A DNA stretch of 64,000 nucleotides from JBKEAJ01 sp047974415 (GCA_047974415.1 JBKECH010000011.1:1-64000), one strand, 5' to 3'; positions 42,957 through 52,295 are shown, numbered from the stretch's first letter. Notes: generated from the letters alone by a model not told the origin. Numbers and translations are program-made.

Positions 42957-44498
42957 ATGTCGATTATAGATAATGTCAGAAAACTTAGAGAGCGTAAGTT
43001 GCTAGTAGCCAAAGGTGGTGGCGATAAGGCCATTGAGAAGCAAGTGGCTATGGGCAAGCTTACTGCAAGGCAACGAATCGAGACTCTTCTTGACGAAGGC
43101 TCGTTTCAAGAGTACGATATGTTCGTTGAGCATGCAGCCAGAGACTTTGATATGGAGAAGAAGGTTTTGCATGGCGACGGCGTAATCATAGGGACAGGGA
43201 CTTTAGGTGACATGCCAGTGTGTATATTTGCTCAGGACTTTACCGTCGCAGGAGGCTCACTCGGACTTATGCATTCTCGCAAGATCACCAAAATAATGGA
43301 TCATGCCCTAAAAATGAGAATGCCATTAATAGGTATAAATGATTCAGGAGGAGCTCGTATCCAAGAGGGAGTAAATTCTCTTGCAGGATATGGCGAGATA
43401 TTCTTTAGAAATACAATTGCTTCGGGGGTTATACCTCAGATATCAGTTATTCTAGGGCCATGTGCAGGAGGAGCTGTATATTCACCAGCACTTACAGATT
43501 TTGTCTTTATGGTTGAGAATATTTCGAAGATGTTTATTACTGGTCCTAATGTGATAAAGACAGTCCTTGGCGAAGAGATTTCTGCCGAAGAATTGGGAGG
43601 AGCAAGAGTGCATTGCGAGCATACTGGAAATGCACATTTCTTCGCAGAAACAGAAATGGAGTGCCTCACTCAGATTAAGAAACTAATATCTTATATTCCT
43701 CGGAGCAATCAGCACAAGGCAGTTAGGAGCAAAACGGCAGAACCTATCAATTCTAACATAGCAAAACTTGTTCCTAACGACCCTCGCGAGCCTTATGACG
43801 TGCGTGGAGTGATAAAAGGAATTGTCGATAACTCCGACTTTTTTGAGGTTATGGAGCACTTTGCTAAAAATATCGTAATCGGGTTTGGTAGAATTGATGG
43901 CGAATCCGTAGGTTTTGTTGCCAATCAACCAGCTGTGATGGCAGGTGTTCTTGACTGCGATAGTTCCGATAAAGCAGCTAGGTTCATCAGGTTTTGTGAC
44001 GCATTCAATATTCCAATGGTAACACTCGAAGACTTGCCTGGTTACCTGCCTGGTATCGACCAAGAATACGCTGGTGTTATACGACATGGCGCAAAGCTGT
44101 TATATGCATATAGCGAAGCTACAGTTCCTCTTATAACTGTAATATTGCGCAAAGCATATGGAGGAGGCTATATAGCGATGAATTCAAGACATTTACGTGC
44201 CGATTTCGTGTTCGCATGGCCAACAGCAGAAATTGCAGTGATGGGACCAGAGGGCGCTGCCAATATAATATTTAAGAAAGAAATCGAATCGGCAGAAAAC
44301 CCAGAAGAAATGCGAAAACTTAAAATAGAAGAATACAAAGAGAAATTCGCAAACCCATATGTTGCAGCAGCAAGAGGCTATGTTGACGAGGTGATAGAAC
44401 CCAATGATACTCGTGCACGTATAATTCATTCATTGAGAGTTTCGGAGTGTAAGAGCCAGTCTATTCCAAGCAAAAAGCACGGAATACCTCCTTTTTAA
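42957..44498 (+). CDS. Acyl-CoA carboxyltransferase subunit (propionyl-CoA carboxylase beta / methylmalonyl-CoA decarboxylase alpha type)
   Basis: 513 aa, full length for the family. Transfers CO2 between biotin and an acyl-CoA. Two crotonase-like halves: N-terminal with INDSGGARIQEGV and GPCAGGAVYSPALTDF, C-terminal with LPGYLPGIDQEYAGVIRHGAK and AYGGGYIAMNSRHL. Sequence alone does not separate a carboxylase from a Na+-pumping decarboxylase; the biotin carrier gene follows 147 bp downstream, but no membrane OadB/MmdB subunit or biotin carboxylase is in the window. In Bacteroidota such enzymes usually serve the succinate-propionate pathway. Confidence 0.9.
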   Translation: MSIIDNVRKLRERKLLVAKGGGDKAIEKQVAMGKLTARQRIETLLDEGSFQEYDMFVEHAARDFDMEKKVLHGDGVIIGTGTLGDMPVCIFAQDFTVAGGSLGLMHSRKITKIMDHALKMRMPLIGINDSGGARIQEGVNSLAGYGEIFFRNTIASGVIPQISVILGPCAGGAVYSPALTDFVFMVENISKMFITGPNVIKTVLGEEISAEELGGARVHCEHTGNAHFFAETEMECLTQIKKLISYIPRSNQHKAVRSKTAEPINSNIAKLVPNDPREPYDVRGVIKGIVDNSDFFEVMEHFAKNIVIGFGRIDGESVGFVANQPAVMAGVLDCDSSDKAARFIRFCDAFNIPMVTLEDLPGYLPGIDQEYAGVIRHGAKLLYAYSEATVPLITVILRKAYGGGYIAMNSRHLRADFVFAWPTAEIAVMGPEGAANIIFKKEIESAENPEEMRKLKIEEYKEKFANPYVAAARGYVDEVIEPNDTRARIIHSLRVSECKSQSIPSKKHGIPPF

Positions 44499-44645
44499 TA
44501 CCCCATTAGAATTGCTGATGCTTATATTCCCGAGAGGGGCTAAAAGGTTACTGAACTATAAACATATAAAAGTGGAGTTTTCTAATCCTGCTTTTTAGAT
44601 AAGTAGAATGTTGATTAATAGGCTGTAAGCCAAAAAGTAATAGAA

Positions 44646-44885
44646 ATGAGTTATTTAAAAAATCCAAATCACATAACGGCATTTATCCCTGGCACCATTG
44701 TGGAAGTAAAAGCAAAAGAGGGAAAGAATGCTAAAAAAGGAGAGCTTTTGCTTATATTGGATGCCATGAAAATGAATAATAAGTTGGAGATGCCTTTTGA
44801 TGGGAAAGTCGTTAAAGTGAATGTCTCGCCTGGCGACCGAGTCGCCAAGAATGCCGTGTTAATTGAAGTTGAATCTGAAAAGTAA
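44646..44885 (+). CDS. Biotin carboxyl carrier protein (short form)
   Basis: 79 aa, only a biotinyl domain. The biotinylated Lys is Lys42 in LDAMKMNNKLEMPFDGKV; GTIVEVKAKEGKNAKKGE and VNVSPGDRVAKNAVLIEVES form the hammerhead fold. Lacks the Pro/Ala-rich linker common in such carriers. Works with the upstream carboxyltransferase; a biotin carboxylase or membrane decarboxylase subunit must be encoded elsewhere. Confidence 0.9.
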   Translation: MSYLKNPNHITAFIPGTIVEVKAKEGKNAKKGELLLILDAMKMNNKLEMPFDGKVVKVNVSPGDRVAKNAVLIEVESEK

Positions 44886-44893
44886 ATATTGAT

Positions 44894-44925
44894 AGCGACC
44901 TTTCGTTGAGGGGTCGCTTTTTTTT
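44894..44925 (+). terminator. Strong rho-independent terminator after the biotin carrier gene
   Basis: GCGACC / GGTCGC stem around an 11-base loop followed by eight T. It lies only 17 bases upstream of the trmH start codon, so trmH must be made by read-through or from a promoter within or close to this hairpin. Confidence 0.85.
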
Positions 44926-44941
44926 GACTTATTGTATAAAG

Positions 44942-45625
44942 ATGTGTAAGGATAACCAAAAACTTATAGAATATCTACATACTTTCATTAGCGAAAGTCG
45001 GTCGGCGCAGCTTATAGAAAACATTAAGCATCGCACTCGTTATATTTCTGTTGTCTTAGAAAATATTTATCAGCCACAAAATGCGAGTGCAGTATTGCGG
45101 ACCTGTGATTGCTTCGGCGTTCAGGATGTTCATATTATTGAAAATGAGCATAATTTCGAATTAAATCCAAAAGTTGTGCGAGGAGCCTCAAAATGGTTAT
45201 CTTTGCATAGATACAACGAAAATAGCAACAATACCACCGTGGCCTTGTCAAAGTTGAAAAAGGATGGTTATAGGATTGTTGTAACCTCGCCACATGCGAA
45301 ACAGTGCAATTTTGACACCTTTAGCCTGAAGCAGGGTAAATGCGCTTTTGTTTTTGGCACAGAGATGCATGGAATTAGCGATGTTGCAAAAGAACTCGCC
45401 GACGAATATTTTTACATCCCGATGGTTGGATTTACTGAGAGTTTAAATATATCGGTGTCGGCAGCCCTAATTATTAATCATTTTACCCGAGAATTGCGAA
45501 AACTTGGGCTCGGAGTTTTAAGTGAAAATGAAAAAGAAGAAATAGAATTGGATTGGTTGAGCAAGTGCATCAAATCGTACGAACTGATAGTAAAAGAATA
45601 TAGAGCTAAATATGCAAGTCTTTAG
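44942..45625 (+). CDS. trmH: SpoU/TrmH family tRNA 2'-O-methyltransferase
   Basis: 227 aa from ATG 44942 (MCKDNQKLIEYL); the frame continues to a TTG at 44906, but that is inside the terminator, so it was rejected. SPOUT motifs: YQPQNASAVLRTCDCFGVQDVH (motif 1), AFVFGTEMHGIS (motif 2), FTESLNISVSAALII (motif 3). With its C-terminal helical extension it fits TrmH, which methylates G18 of tRNA; related SpoU enzymes act on rRNA, so the substrate is inferred. Confidence 0.85.
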   Translation: MCKDNQKLIEYLHTFISESRSAQLIENIKHRTRYISVVLENIYQPQNASAVLRTCDCFGVQDVHIIENEHNFELNPKVVRGASKWLSLHRYNENSNNTTVALSKLKKDGYRIVVTSPHAKQCNFDTFSLKQGKCAFVFGTEMHGISDVAKELADEYFYIPMVGFTESLNISVSAALIINHFTRELRKLGLGVLSENEKEEIELDWLSKCIKSYELIVKEYRAKYASL

Positions 45626-45678
45626 TAGTTATGGTGTTGGTGACAGAAAACGAGTGCAGTATAAATATAGCTATTACC

Positions 45679-45819
45679 TAGTGTCTGTCAATAATGTCGG
45701 GAGTCTGAACTAGAAAGTTTAAGGCTTGCGAAACTTTGTGAATTGGGAGTTTACTTGTGTAAATGAATAATTTGCAAAGTGAGTACAACGCAGATATTGG
45801 ACTTTATAGACAGACTCTA
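45679..45819 (+). repeat. R1 element, copy h (141 bp, full length)
   Basis: TAGTGTCTGTCAATAATGTC to GACAGACTCTA. Lacks the TTAAATATCAAGG part of the consensus but is otherwise close. Ends 26 bp before the carA start codon, the same distance as copy d to its downstream gene. Confidence 0.85.
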
Positions 45820-45845
45820 CCTGAAATAAAAATAAAAAAATATAT

Positions 45846-46931
45846 ATGTCGAATTTTAAAAATGCAAAACTAGTACTCGAAGACGGTTCTGAATTTCAGG
45901 GTAAGTCTTTCGGATACGACAAATCGATTGCAAGCGAGGTGGTGTTTTATACAGCAATGGTAGGCTACCCCGAAAGCCTCACAGATCCATCGTATACTGG
46001 GCAGATACTAGTGCCAACATTTCCAATGGTTGGAAACTACGGTGTTCCCTCTGGCGAGAAAGATGAGAATGGAATTGAGAAATTTTATGAATCTCATAAA
46101 ATTCATGCCTCTGGCTTGATTGTACAGGATTACTCTGCCAAATATAACCATTGGAATGCTGATAAAAGCCTTGGAGAGTGGCTAAAAGAAAATAAGGTGC
46201 CAGGTATTTTCGGGATTGATACCCGAAGACTGACAAAAAAACTTCGAGAAGAAGGTTCGATGCTGGGCAAGATAATTGTCGAAAACCAAGATATTGATTT
46301 TGCAGATCCCAACAAAGACAACCTCGTGGCAATAGCTTCGTGCAAAAAAGTTGTTGAATATGGCGATGGCGATAAAACGGTAGTGCTTGTAGATTGTGGC
46401 GTAAAGAATAACATCATCCGATGTCTGTTAAAACGTGGGGTAAAGGTGGTGAGAGTACCGTGGGACTACGATTTCACAAGTATTCATTTTGATGGACTGT
46501 TTATGTCAAATGGACCTGGCGATCCAGCACTTTGTAGCATCACCGTAGGCCACCTGAAAAAAGCTTTCGGCATGGGGAAGCCAATCATGGGCATCTGTCT
46601 TGGCAATCAGCTTGTTGCTCGTGCAGCAGGGGCCGAAACCTACAAGATGAAGTTCGGTCATCGTAGCCACAATCAGCCCGTATTGCTATGCGGCACAAAT
46701 AGATGCTATATAACCTCGCAGAACCATGGATATGCAATAAACCAAGATACCTTACCCAACGATTGGCAGCCCTTGTTTATTAATGTAAACGATGGTACTA
46801 ACGAGGGAATAAAGCATAACTCGAAACCTATATTTTCGACTCAATTTCACCCAGAGGCAACAAGTGGCCCCGTGGATACAGAGTTCTTGTTCGACGAGTT
46901 TGTAAATTCTTTGTATTCTTCCAACAATTAA
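45846..46931 (+). CDS. carA: Carbamoyl-phosphate synthase small subunit
   Basis: 361 aa. Glutamine amidotransferase that passes ammonia to CarB for arginine and pyrimidine synthesis. N-terminal CPSase domain (ASEVVFYTAMVGYPESLTDP), then a class I GATase domain with SNGPGDP, catalytic Cys251 in GICLGNQ and His335/Glu337 in FHPE. 12 bp before carB, clearly an operon. No pyrimidine-type attenuator was recognised in the leader, which is occupied by R1-h. Confidence 0.97.
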   Translation: MSNFKNAKLVLEDGSEFQGKSFGYDKSIASEVVFYTAMVGYPESLTDPSYTGQILVPTFPMVGNYGVPSGEKDENGIEKFYESHKIHASGLIVQDYSAKYNHWNADKSLGEWLKENKVPGIFGIDTRRLTKKLREEGSMLGKIIVENQDIDFADPNKDNLVAIASCKKVVEYGDGDKTVVLVDCGVKNNIIRCLLKRGVKVVRVPWDYDFTSIHFDGLFMSNGPGDPALCSITVGHLKKAFGMGKPIMGICLGNQLVARAAGAETYKMKFGHRSHNQPVLLCGTNRCYITSQNHGYAINQDTLPNDWQPLFINVNDGTNEGIKHNSKPIFSTQFHPEATSGPVDTEFLFDEFVNSLYSSNN

Positions 46932-46943
46932 GAAAGAGAAAAA

Positions 46944-49900
46944 ATGACAATAAGTAAGCATATAAAAAAGGTAATAGTTCTCGGATCGGGAGCTCTTAAA
47001 ATAGGCGAAGCCGGCGAGTTTGACTATTCTGGATCGCAGGCACTTAAGGCACTAAAAGAAGAGGGTGTCAAGACGGTGTTAATCAATCCGAATATCGCTA
47101 CAATTCAGACCTCAGAAGAAATAGCCGATAGGGTTTATCTACTCCCCGTTACTCCCGAGTTCGTAGAAGATGTAATAAAAAAAGAAGCACCGCAAGGAAT
47201 TCTTCTTGCCTTTGGAGGACAAACAGCCCTTAATTGTGGAGTGGCACTTTTCGAGTCTGGTATACTCGAAAAGTATAATGTTGAGGTAGTAGGGACTCCT
47301 GTGCAGGCTATAATCAACACCGAAGACAGAGATATTTTCGTTCAGAAACTTAACGAAATAGATGTCAAATCGGCAAAGAGTATTGCCACTAACAATATTG
47401 ATGAAGCTTTCAATGCAGCTCATAAGCTGGGATATCCTGTGATTCTTCGTGCTGCCTATACCTTAGGAGGTTTGGGTAGTGGCTTTTGCGGAAATGATGC
47501 AGAACTCGAAAAACTGGCTAAAAGTGCTTTTGCATATTCGCCACAAGTCTTGGTGGAAGAGTCTTTAAAAGGTTGGAAAGAAGTAGAATACGAGGTTGTT
47601 AGGGATAAATACGACAACTGTATTACTGTCTGCAACATGGAAAATTTCGACCCTCTAGGAATACACACAGGAGAGAGCATTGTTGTTGCACCATCGCAAA
47701 CAATGACCAACAGCGAGTATCATAAACTTCGAGAGATATCAATTAGAATCATACGGCACATCGGAGTAGTGGGAGAGTGCAACGTGCAGTTCTCGTTAGA
47801 TCCATATTCCGAAGATTATCGCGTGATAGAAGTAAATGCTCGCTTGTCGCGTTCGTCAGCATTAGCATCGAAGGCTACGGGCTACCCCCTGGCATTTGTA
47901 GCAGCGAAACTCGGCTTGGGCTACGGGCTACACGAGCTGAACAACTCGGTTACAAAAGTAACGACTGCCTGTTTTGAGCCAGCTTTAGATTATTGCGTGG
48001 TGAAAATACCACGTTGGGACTTAGGGAAATTTTCGGGTGTTACCCAAAAGATAGGAAGCTCAATGAAGAGTGTGGGCGAAATAATGGCCATAGGCAGGAC
48101 ATTCGAAGAGGCAATACAGAAAGGTATAAGAATGACTGGAAACGGGATGCATGGATTTGTTGCTAATAATAGTCGACTCGCTGTAAACGAGATAGATGCA
48201 GAATTAGCTAACCCTACTGATAAACGAATATTTGCCATTGCTAGCGCATTTGAGGAGGGATATACAGTTGAAAAAATACACGATTTGACGAAAATTGATA
48301 ATTGGTTTTTGTCAAGATTGGAAAATATATTTAGGATATCTAAGAGATTGGACAAGTCTGGTAAAATTGAAAATATCGACACTTCTCTACTATTGGAGGC
48401 GAAGCAAGCGGGTTTCTCTGATTTCCAGATTGCTCGCCTTGCAGAAAAACCACAAGGAAAGCAAATGCACGAAGCCTCGATTAGACTCAGATGTTATCGT
48501 AAAACACAAGGCATAACTCCTTGGATTAAGCAAATAGATACCCTTGCAGGCGAATATCCAGCACAAACAAACTATCTTTATACTACCTACCACGGCTCGG
48601 AGCATGATATTGAATTTGAAGAAGACGGCAAGTCTGTAATCGTACTAGGTTCGGGGGCTTATCGTATTGGTAGTTCGGTGGAGTTCGACTGGTGTTGTGT
48701 GAGTGCAATAAATTCGGTGCAAAAATCAGCTTGCCGTGCTGTGATGATTAATTATAACCCAGAAACTGTTAGCACCGACTATGATAACTGCGACCGTTTG
48801 TACTTTGACGAACTTAGTCTTGAACGAGTACTTGACATTGCCGACCTAGAAGACCCTAAAGGCGTAATTGTTTCGACAGGTGGGCAAATACCTAACAATC
48901 TTGCTCTTAAGCTTTATAGGCAGAAGGTGCCAATACTTGGAACATCGCCTATAAAAATTGATAATGCAGAAGACAGACAAAAATTTTCCTCCTTGCTCGA
49001 CGATTTGAATATCGATCAACCGCGGTGGAGCGAACTTTCTACCATCGACGATATTTATGCTTTTGTTGATAGAGTAGGTTTTCCCGTGCTTATCAGACCA
49101 TCGTATGTATTATCGGGAGCAGCGATGAATGTGGTGTCAAATAAAGACCAACTAAAACACTTTCTAGAACTTGCTGCTGATGTCTCGAAAGAACATCCTG
49201 TGGTAGTGTCTGAATTTATTGAACAGGCTAAGGAAATAGAAGTGGACGCTGTTGCTGATAATGGCGAGGTTGTTGCCTATGCAATTTCCGAACACGTGGA
49301 GTTTGCTGGTGTTCATTCGGGCGATGCTACAATTGTGTTCCCTCCTCAAAAACTTTACGTAGAAACCATCAGGCGAGTTAAGCGAATTGCTAAAGAAATT
49401 GCTAAAGCTCTAGAGATTTCAGGACCTTTCAACATGCAGTTCCTAGCTAGAGATAATGATATAAAGGTCATTGAGTGTAATCTTAGAGCATCAAGAAGCT
49501 TTCCTTTCGTGTCTAAGGTGATGAAAATTAACCTTATAGATATCGCTACAAAGGTGATGTTGAAAATGCCTTACGAAAAACCAGATAAGTCTTTGTTTGA
49601 GCTTGATTTTGTGGGAGTTAAAGCTCCGCAATTCTCTTTCCACCGACTACTGAATGCAGACCCAGTTTTGGGAGTAGACATGGCATCAACAGGAGAAGTT
49701 GCTTGTATTGGCGATAATTTTTACGAAGCTATACTAAAATCAATGCTATCTGTGGGCTATAAAATTCCTAAGAAGAATATTCTTATCTCCTCGGGCCCTG
49801 CAAAGAGTAAGGTCGAAATGCTAGAAGTGGCAAAAATCCTTGTCGAACGAAATTACTGCATATACGCAACCGAGGGCACAGCGAAGTTTTTCCATGATAA

Positions 49901-50183
49901 TGGCGTAGATGCAAAGATAGTATATTGGCCAGATGAATCAGATAGGAGCCCGAACACGCTAGACCTGATTAGGAATAAAGAAATAGAACTTGTGATAAAC
50001 ATTCCCAAGAATCACACAAAAAGAGAGCTGAGCAATGGCTATACAATTCGTAGGAGTGCAGTGGACTACAATATTCCATTGATTACTAATTCAAGAGTGG
50101 CAGCTGCTTTTATACAAGCATTTTGCAAATATAGCAGAGAGGAGTTGCCAACGATTAGTTGTAATGAATATTCGGTAAATTAA
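46944..50183 (+). CDS. carB: Carbamoyl-phosphate synthase large subunit
   Basis: 1079 aa, full length. Two ATP-grasp halves: the first begins KKVIVLGSGALKIGEAGEFDYSG, the second KSVIVLGSGAYRIGSSVEFDW. ATP-grasp motifs VIEVNARLSRSSALASKATG and VIECNLRASRSFPFVSKVMK are both intact. The C-terminal MGS-like domain (GPAKSKVEMLEVAKILVER ... RRSAVDYNIPLITNSR) binds allosteric effectors. Confidence 0.97.
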   Translation: MTISKHIKKVIVLGSGALKIGEAGEFDYSGSQALKALKEEGVKTVLINPNIATIQTSEEIADRVYLLPVTPEFVEDVIKKEAPQGILLAFGGQTALNCGVALFESGILEKYNVEVVGTPVQAIINTEDRDIFVQKLNEIDVKSAKSIATNNIDEAFNAAHKLGYPVILRAAYTLGGLGSGFCGNDAELEKLAKSAFAYSPQVLVEESLKGWKEVEYEVVRDKYDNCITVCNMENFDPLGIHTGESIVVAPSQTMTNSEYHKLREISIRIIRHIGVVGECNVQFSLDPYSEDYRVIEVNARLSRSSALASKATGYPLAFVAAKLGLGYGLHELNNSVTKVTTACFEPALDYCVVKIPRWDLGKFSGVTQKIGSSMKSVGEIMAIGRTFEEAIQKGIRMTGNGMHGFVANNSRLAVNEIDAELANPTDKRIFAIASAFEEGYTVEKIHDLTKIDNWFLSRLENIFRISKRLDKSGKIENIDTSLLLEAKQAGFSDFQIARLAEKPQGKQMHEASIRLRCYRKTQGITPWIKQIDTLAGEYPAQTNYLYTTYHGSEHDIEFEEDGKSVIVLGSGAYRIGSSVEFDWCCVSAINSVQKSACRAVMINYNPETVSTDYDNCDRLYFDELSLERVLDIADLEDPKGVIVSTGGQIPNNLALKLYRQKVPILGTSPIKIDNAEDRQKFSSLLDDLNIDQPRWSELSTIDDIYAFVDRVGFPVLIRPSYVLSGAAMNVVSNKDQLKHFLELAADVSKEHPVVVSEFIEQAKEIEVDAVADNGEVVAYAISEHVEFAGVHSGDATIVFPPQKLYVETIRRVKRIAKEIAKALEISGPFNMQFLARDNDIKVIECNLRASRSFPFVSKVMKINLIDIATKVMLKMPYEKPDKSLFELDFVGVKAPQFSFHRLLNADPVLGVDMASTGEVACIGDNFYEAILKSMLSVGYKIPKKNILISSGPAKSKVEMLEVAKILVERNYCIYATEGTAKFFHDNGVDAKIVYWPDESDRSPNTLDLIRNKEIELVINIPKNHTKRELSNGYTIRRSAVDYNIPLITNSRVAAAFIQAFCKYSREELPTISCNEYSVN

Positions 50184-50200
50184 AAAGAAAACGTATAAAG

Positions 50201-51019
50201 ATGCTCCTGAAAAACATAGTGACAACTGTGGCTTATATTGCTACAACAGTCTTGTTGTACTTTGTGTTGAGGGTGCTTGTCATAGAGTTGTTCTACAAAC
50301 AGGAGCTGTATTCGAACATGCTGATAGAGTCGTTTCTCTCTTGCTTGTTGGTTATTCTTACCGCATTTCTGTTGCAGCGGTTTATATTGAAAGAGTCTTT
50401 TCGAGAAATTGGTTTTCGAGAGTTCTCCGCGAGGAGTGTTGTTAGAGCTTTGTTTACAGCCGTCTTTGTTTCTGGGGCTAGTTTCTTGGTGTATCTCCTG
50501 ACTAAAAAGAGTAGTGCTGAAAAAGCCACTTGGCAGTGGGATGATTGGTGTGCGTATTTTGGTATTGCTATTTTTCTTAGCATTGCCAGCGAAGTGATGT
50601 TTAGAGGGATAGTGCAAAGAATATTGAGCAAATCAATGGGCAAATGGGTGGCATGGATACTTGCGTCGCTAGCATTTTCCTTGACCTTTACTTATGGTTG
50701 TAAATTTTCAGTACAGCTCTTTACTAATTTTTTACTTATGGGTTTGCTACTTGGTGGGACATATATGTATACCAACAATCTTGTATATCCTATATTCTTG
50801 CATCTGTTTATGAACCTATTTCACGGAGGCATGATGGGCATTAGTTTGTTGAGGAGAGATGCTACTTTGCAATTCCTGAAAATGCCAGACTCTTATCTTA
50901 GTTCGATGATGCAAGAGTGGTCGGACTTGCAAGGTTCCTATGTCTATGGTTTTTTCTTTCTGATTGCAATTATTGTCGATGTTGGATACCGACATCATGT
51001 CGCACGACATTATAAATAA
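50201..51019 (+). CDS. CPBP-family membrane protein with degenerate protease motif
   Basis: 272 aa, about seven to eight hydrophobic segments. The C-terminal half matches the CPBP (Abi/CAAX protease-like) domain: SEVMFRGIVQ stands for the EExxxR motif, with Ser in place of the first Glu, and FLHLFMNLFHG supplies the His/Asn motif. The missing Glu suggests reduced or lost peptidase activity. 17 bp after carB, so probably read from the same transcript although unrelated in function. Confidence 0.8.
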   Translation: MLLKNIVTTVAYIATTVLLYFVLRVLVIELFYKQELYSNMLIESFLSCLLVILTAFLLQRFILKESFREIGFREFSARSVVRALFTAVFVSGASFLVYLLTKKSSAEKATWQWDDWCAYFGIAIFLSIASEVMFRGIVQRILSKSMGKWVAWILASLAFSLTFTYGCKFSVQLFTNFLLMGLLLGGTYMYTNNLVYPIFLHLFMNLFHGGMMGISLLRRDATLQFLKMPDSYLSSMMQEWSDLQGSYVYGFFFLIAIIVDVGYRHHVARHYK

Positions 51020-51112
51020 CGAATTATGCTTTGCTTATAAATCAAATGTCGGCGGTATTTTTCCTTTGTGAATTAGCCATTTACAGGAGTAAGCTCCTAA
51101 CTTATGTTTCGA
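51020..51112 (-). repeat. R1-like decayed remnant, copy k
   Basis: CTTTGTGAATTAGCCATTTAC followed by AGGAGTAAGCTCCTAACTT aligns with the inner stem of R1 in reverse; flanks are too diverged to place the ends. It fills the gap between the CPBP and DUF3298 genes. Confidence 0.4.
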
Positions 51113-51138
51113 TATAAACACATAAAAATAAAATAACG

Positions 51139-51795
51139 ATGAAAAAGAACACGGTAAATTTTTTGTTTTTGCTTACAATTACATTTCTTGTCGCCTGCAA
51201 TTGGCAAGCCGAAATTACATTAACAACACAAGTTTTGAATGAGAAAAACGAGCGCTATGATTTCAAAGCAAAATACCCACAGTTTGGCATTACTGTCTTA
51301 GATGATAGCATTTCAGACAAAGTAAACTCCTACTTGGATAGGTGCAATAAAAAATCGGCAGAGCAGGTTCATGAAGAGTGGTTTAGACCCTTCGAGGTGA
51401 TTATTAGTAGCAGAGAATCGGTGCTAGAAAATCGTTATGTTTCGGCAAATATGAAATGTTATTACTTTGCAGGAGGAGCACATGGAACTACCTTAAATCA
51501 TACATTCAATTACGACACAAAAGCTAAGCATTTCTTGACTATTGATGACGTGCTAGGCACAGACTCCATGCAACTAGTACAGCTGGTAAAGACCAGATTG
51601 AAAGACCAAATCGGAGATATGAATTTTGTTGATGATGGTGTAAGAGGAGTTTCGAACCTGTCGAAATTTTTAATTTCCGACAAAGGACTAGAGTTTATAT
51701 TCGATCCCTATGAGGTAGCTGCATATGTGTATGGAGTAGTGTCAGTGTCGGTGTCTTTCGACGAATATCCGTTTAATGTTGAGCGAAAGGATTAG
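51139..51795 (+). CDS. DUF3298 / PdaC-like lipoprotein
   Basis: 218 aa. Lipoprotein signal MKKNTVNFLFLLTITFLVAC. Residues ~35-115 fit the DUF4163 (PdaC N-terminal-like) fold with YVSANMKCYYFAGGAHG; ~120-215 the DUF3298 domain (TIDDVLGTDSMQLVQLVKTRL, FIFDPYEVAAYVYG). Similar domains occur in RsiV-like sensors and PdaC deacetylases that bind cell-wall ligands; no catalytic domain is present here. Function unknown, envelope-located. Confidence 0.75.
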   Translation: MKKNTVNFLFLLTITFLVACNWQAEITLTTQVLNEKNERYDFKAKYPQFGITVLDDSISDKVNSYLDRCNKKSAEQVHEEWFRPFEVIISSRESVLENRYVSANMKCYYFAGGAHGTTLNHTFNYDTKAKHFLTIDDVLGTDSMQLVQLVKTRLKDQIGDMNFVDDGVRGVSNLSKFLISDKGLEFIFDPYEVAAYVYGVVSVSVSFDEYPFNVERKD

Positions 51796-51820
51796 ATGCG
51801 TGCGTAATTTGTATACTAAA

Positions 51821-51843
51821 TGGTGACTGTTCATAATGTCAGG
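51821..51843 (+). repeat. R1 left-end fragment at the rsgA breakpoint, copy l
   Basis: GGTGACTGTTCATAATGTCAGG agrees with the R1 left end (AGTGTCTGTCCATAATGTCGGG) at 18 of 22 positions and leads straight into the P-loop codons of the rsgA fragment. No other R1 sequence follows. Confidence 0.55.
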
Positions 51844-52294
51844 CGTTGGCAAGAGTTCTTTAATCAATAGTTTGATTGACAATAACAGCTCTCAGACATC
51901 GCACATTAGTGATACTACAGGAAAGGGAAGACACACAACAACTCGTAGAGAAATGTTTTTGCTGGCGAGTTGTGGGATTCTGATTGACACGCCGGGGATG
52001 CGAGAGTTTGGCATTACATCTGCTAGCAACGAAACACTGTCTGAGATTTTTGACTTATCAGACCACGAAGGATGGTGCCAATTTAATGACTGTACTCACA
52101 CTTCCGAACCTGGGTGCAGTATATTGCAAGCAATTGAAGATAGACGTATTTCGGAAGACTCCTATAATATTTTTTTGAAGCTACAACGAGAATCGAAATA
52201 TTATGCAAGGTCCGAACATGAAAAACGTAGGCAGGTGCGAGAGTTTGGGCGGATTGTAAAAGAAGCTCTAACGATAAAGAGAAGTTTGAAGTAG
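51836..52294 (+). pseudogene. rsgA: Truncated rsgA (ribosome small subunit GTPase), N-terminal half missing
   Basis: 152 codons starting ATG at the P-loop (MSGVGKSSLINSLI). RsgA is a circularly permuted GTPase (G4-G5-G1-G2-G3) of ~300 aa with an N-terminal OB fold. Here G1, G2 (TTGKGRHTTT), G3 (DTPGMREFG) and the C-terminal Cys/His zinc region (GWCQFNDCTHTSEPGC) remain, but the OB fold, G4 (NKxD) and G5 are gone, and a TGA lies four codons upstream. It cannot bind guanine normally, so it is almost certainly non-functional. The break coincides with an R1 end. Confidence 0.85.
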
Positions 52295-52295
52295 A

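Noticed and set aside
44520..44620. CTGAACTATAAA segment between carboxyltransferase and biotin carrier genes, similar to the R1 interior
   Set aside because: Only 12 bases match and neither R1 end is present; too little to call a copy.
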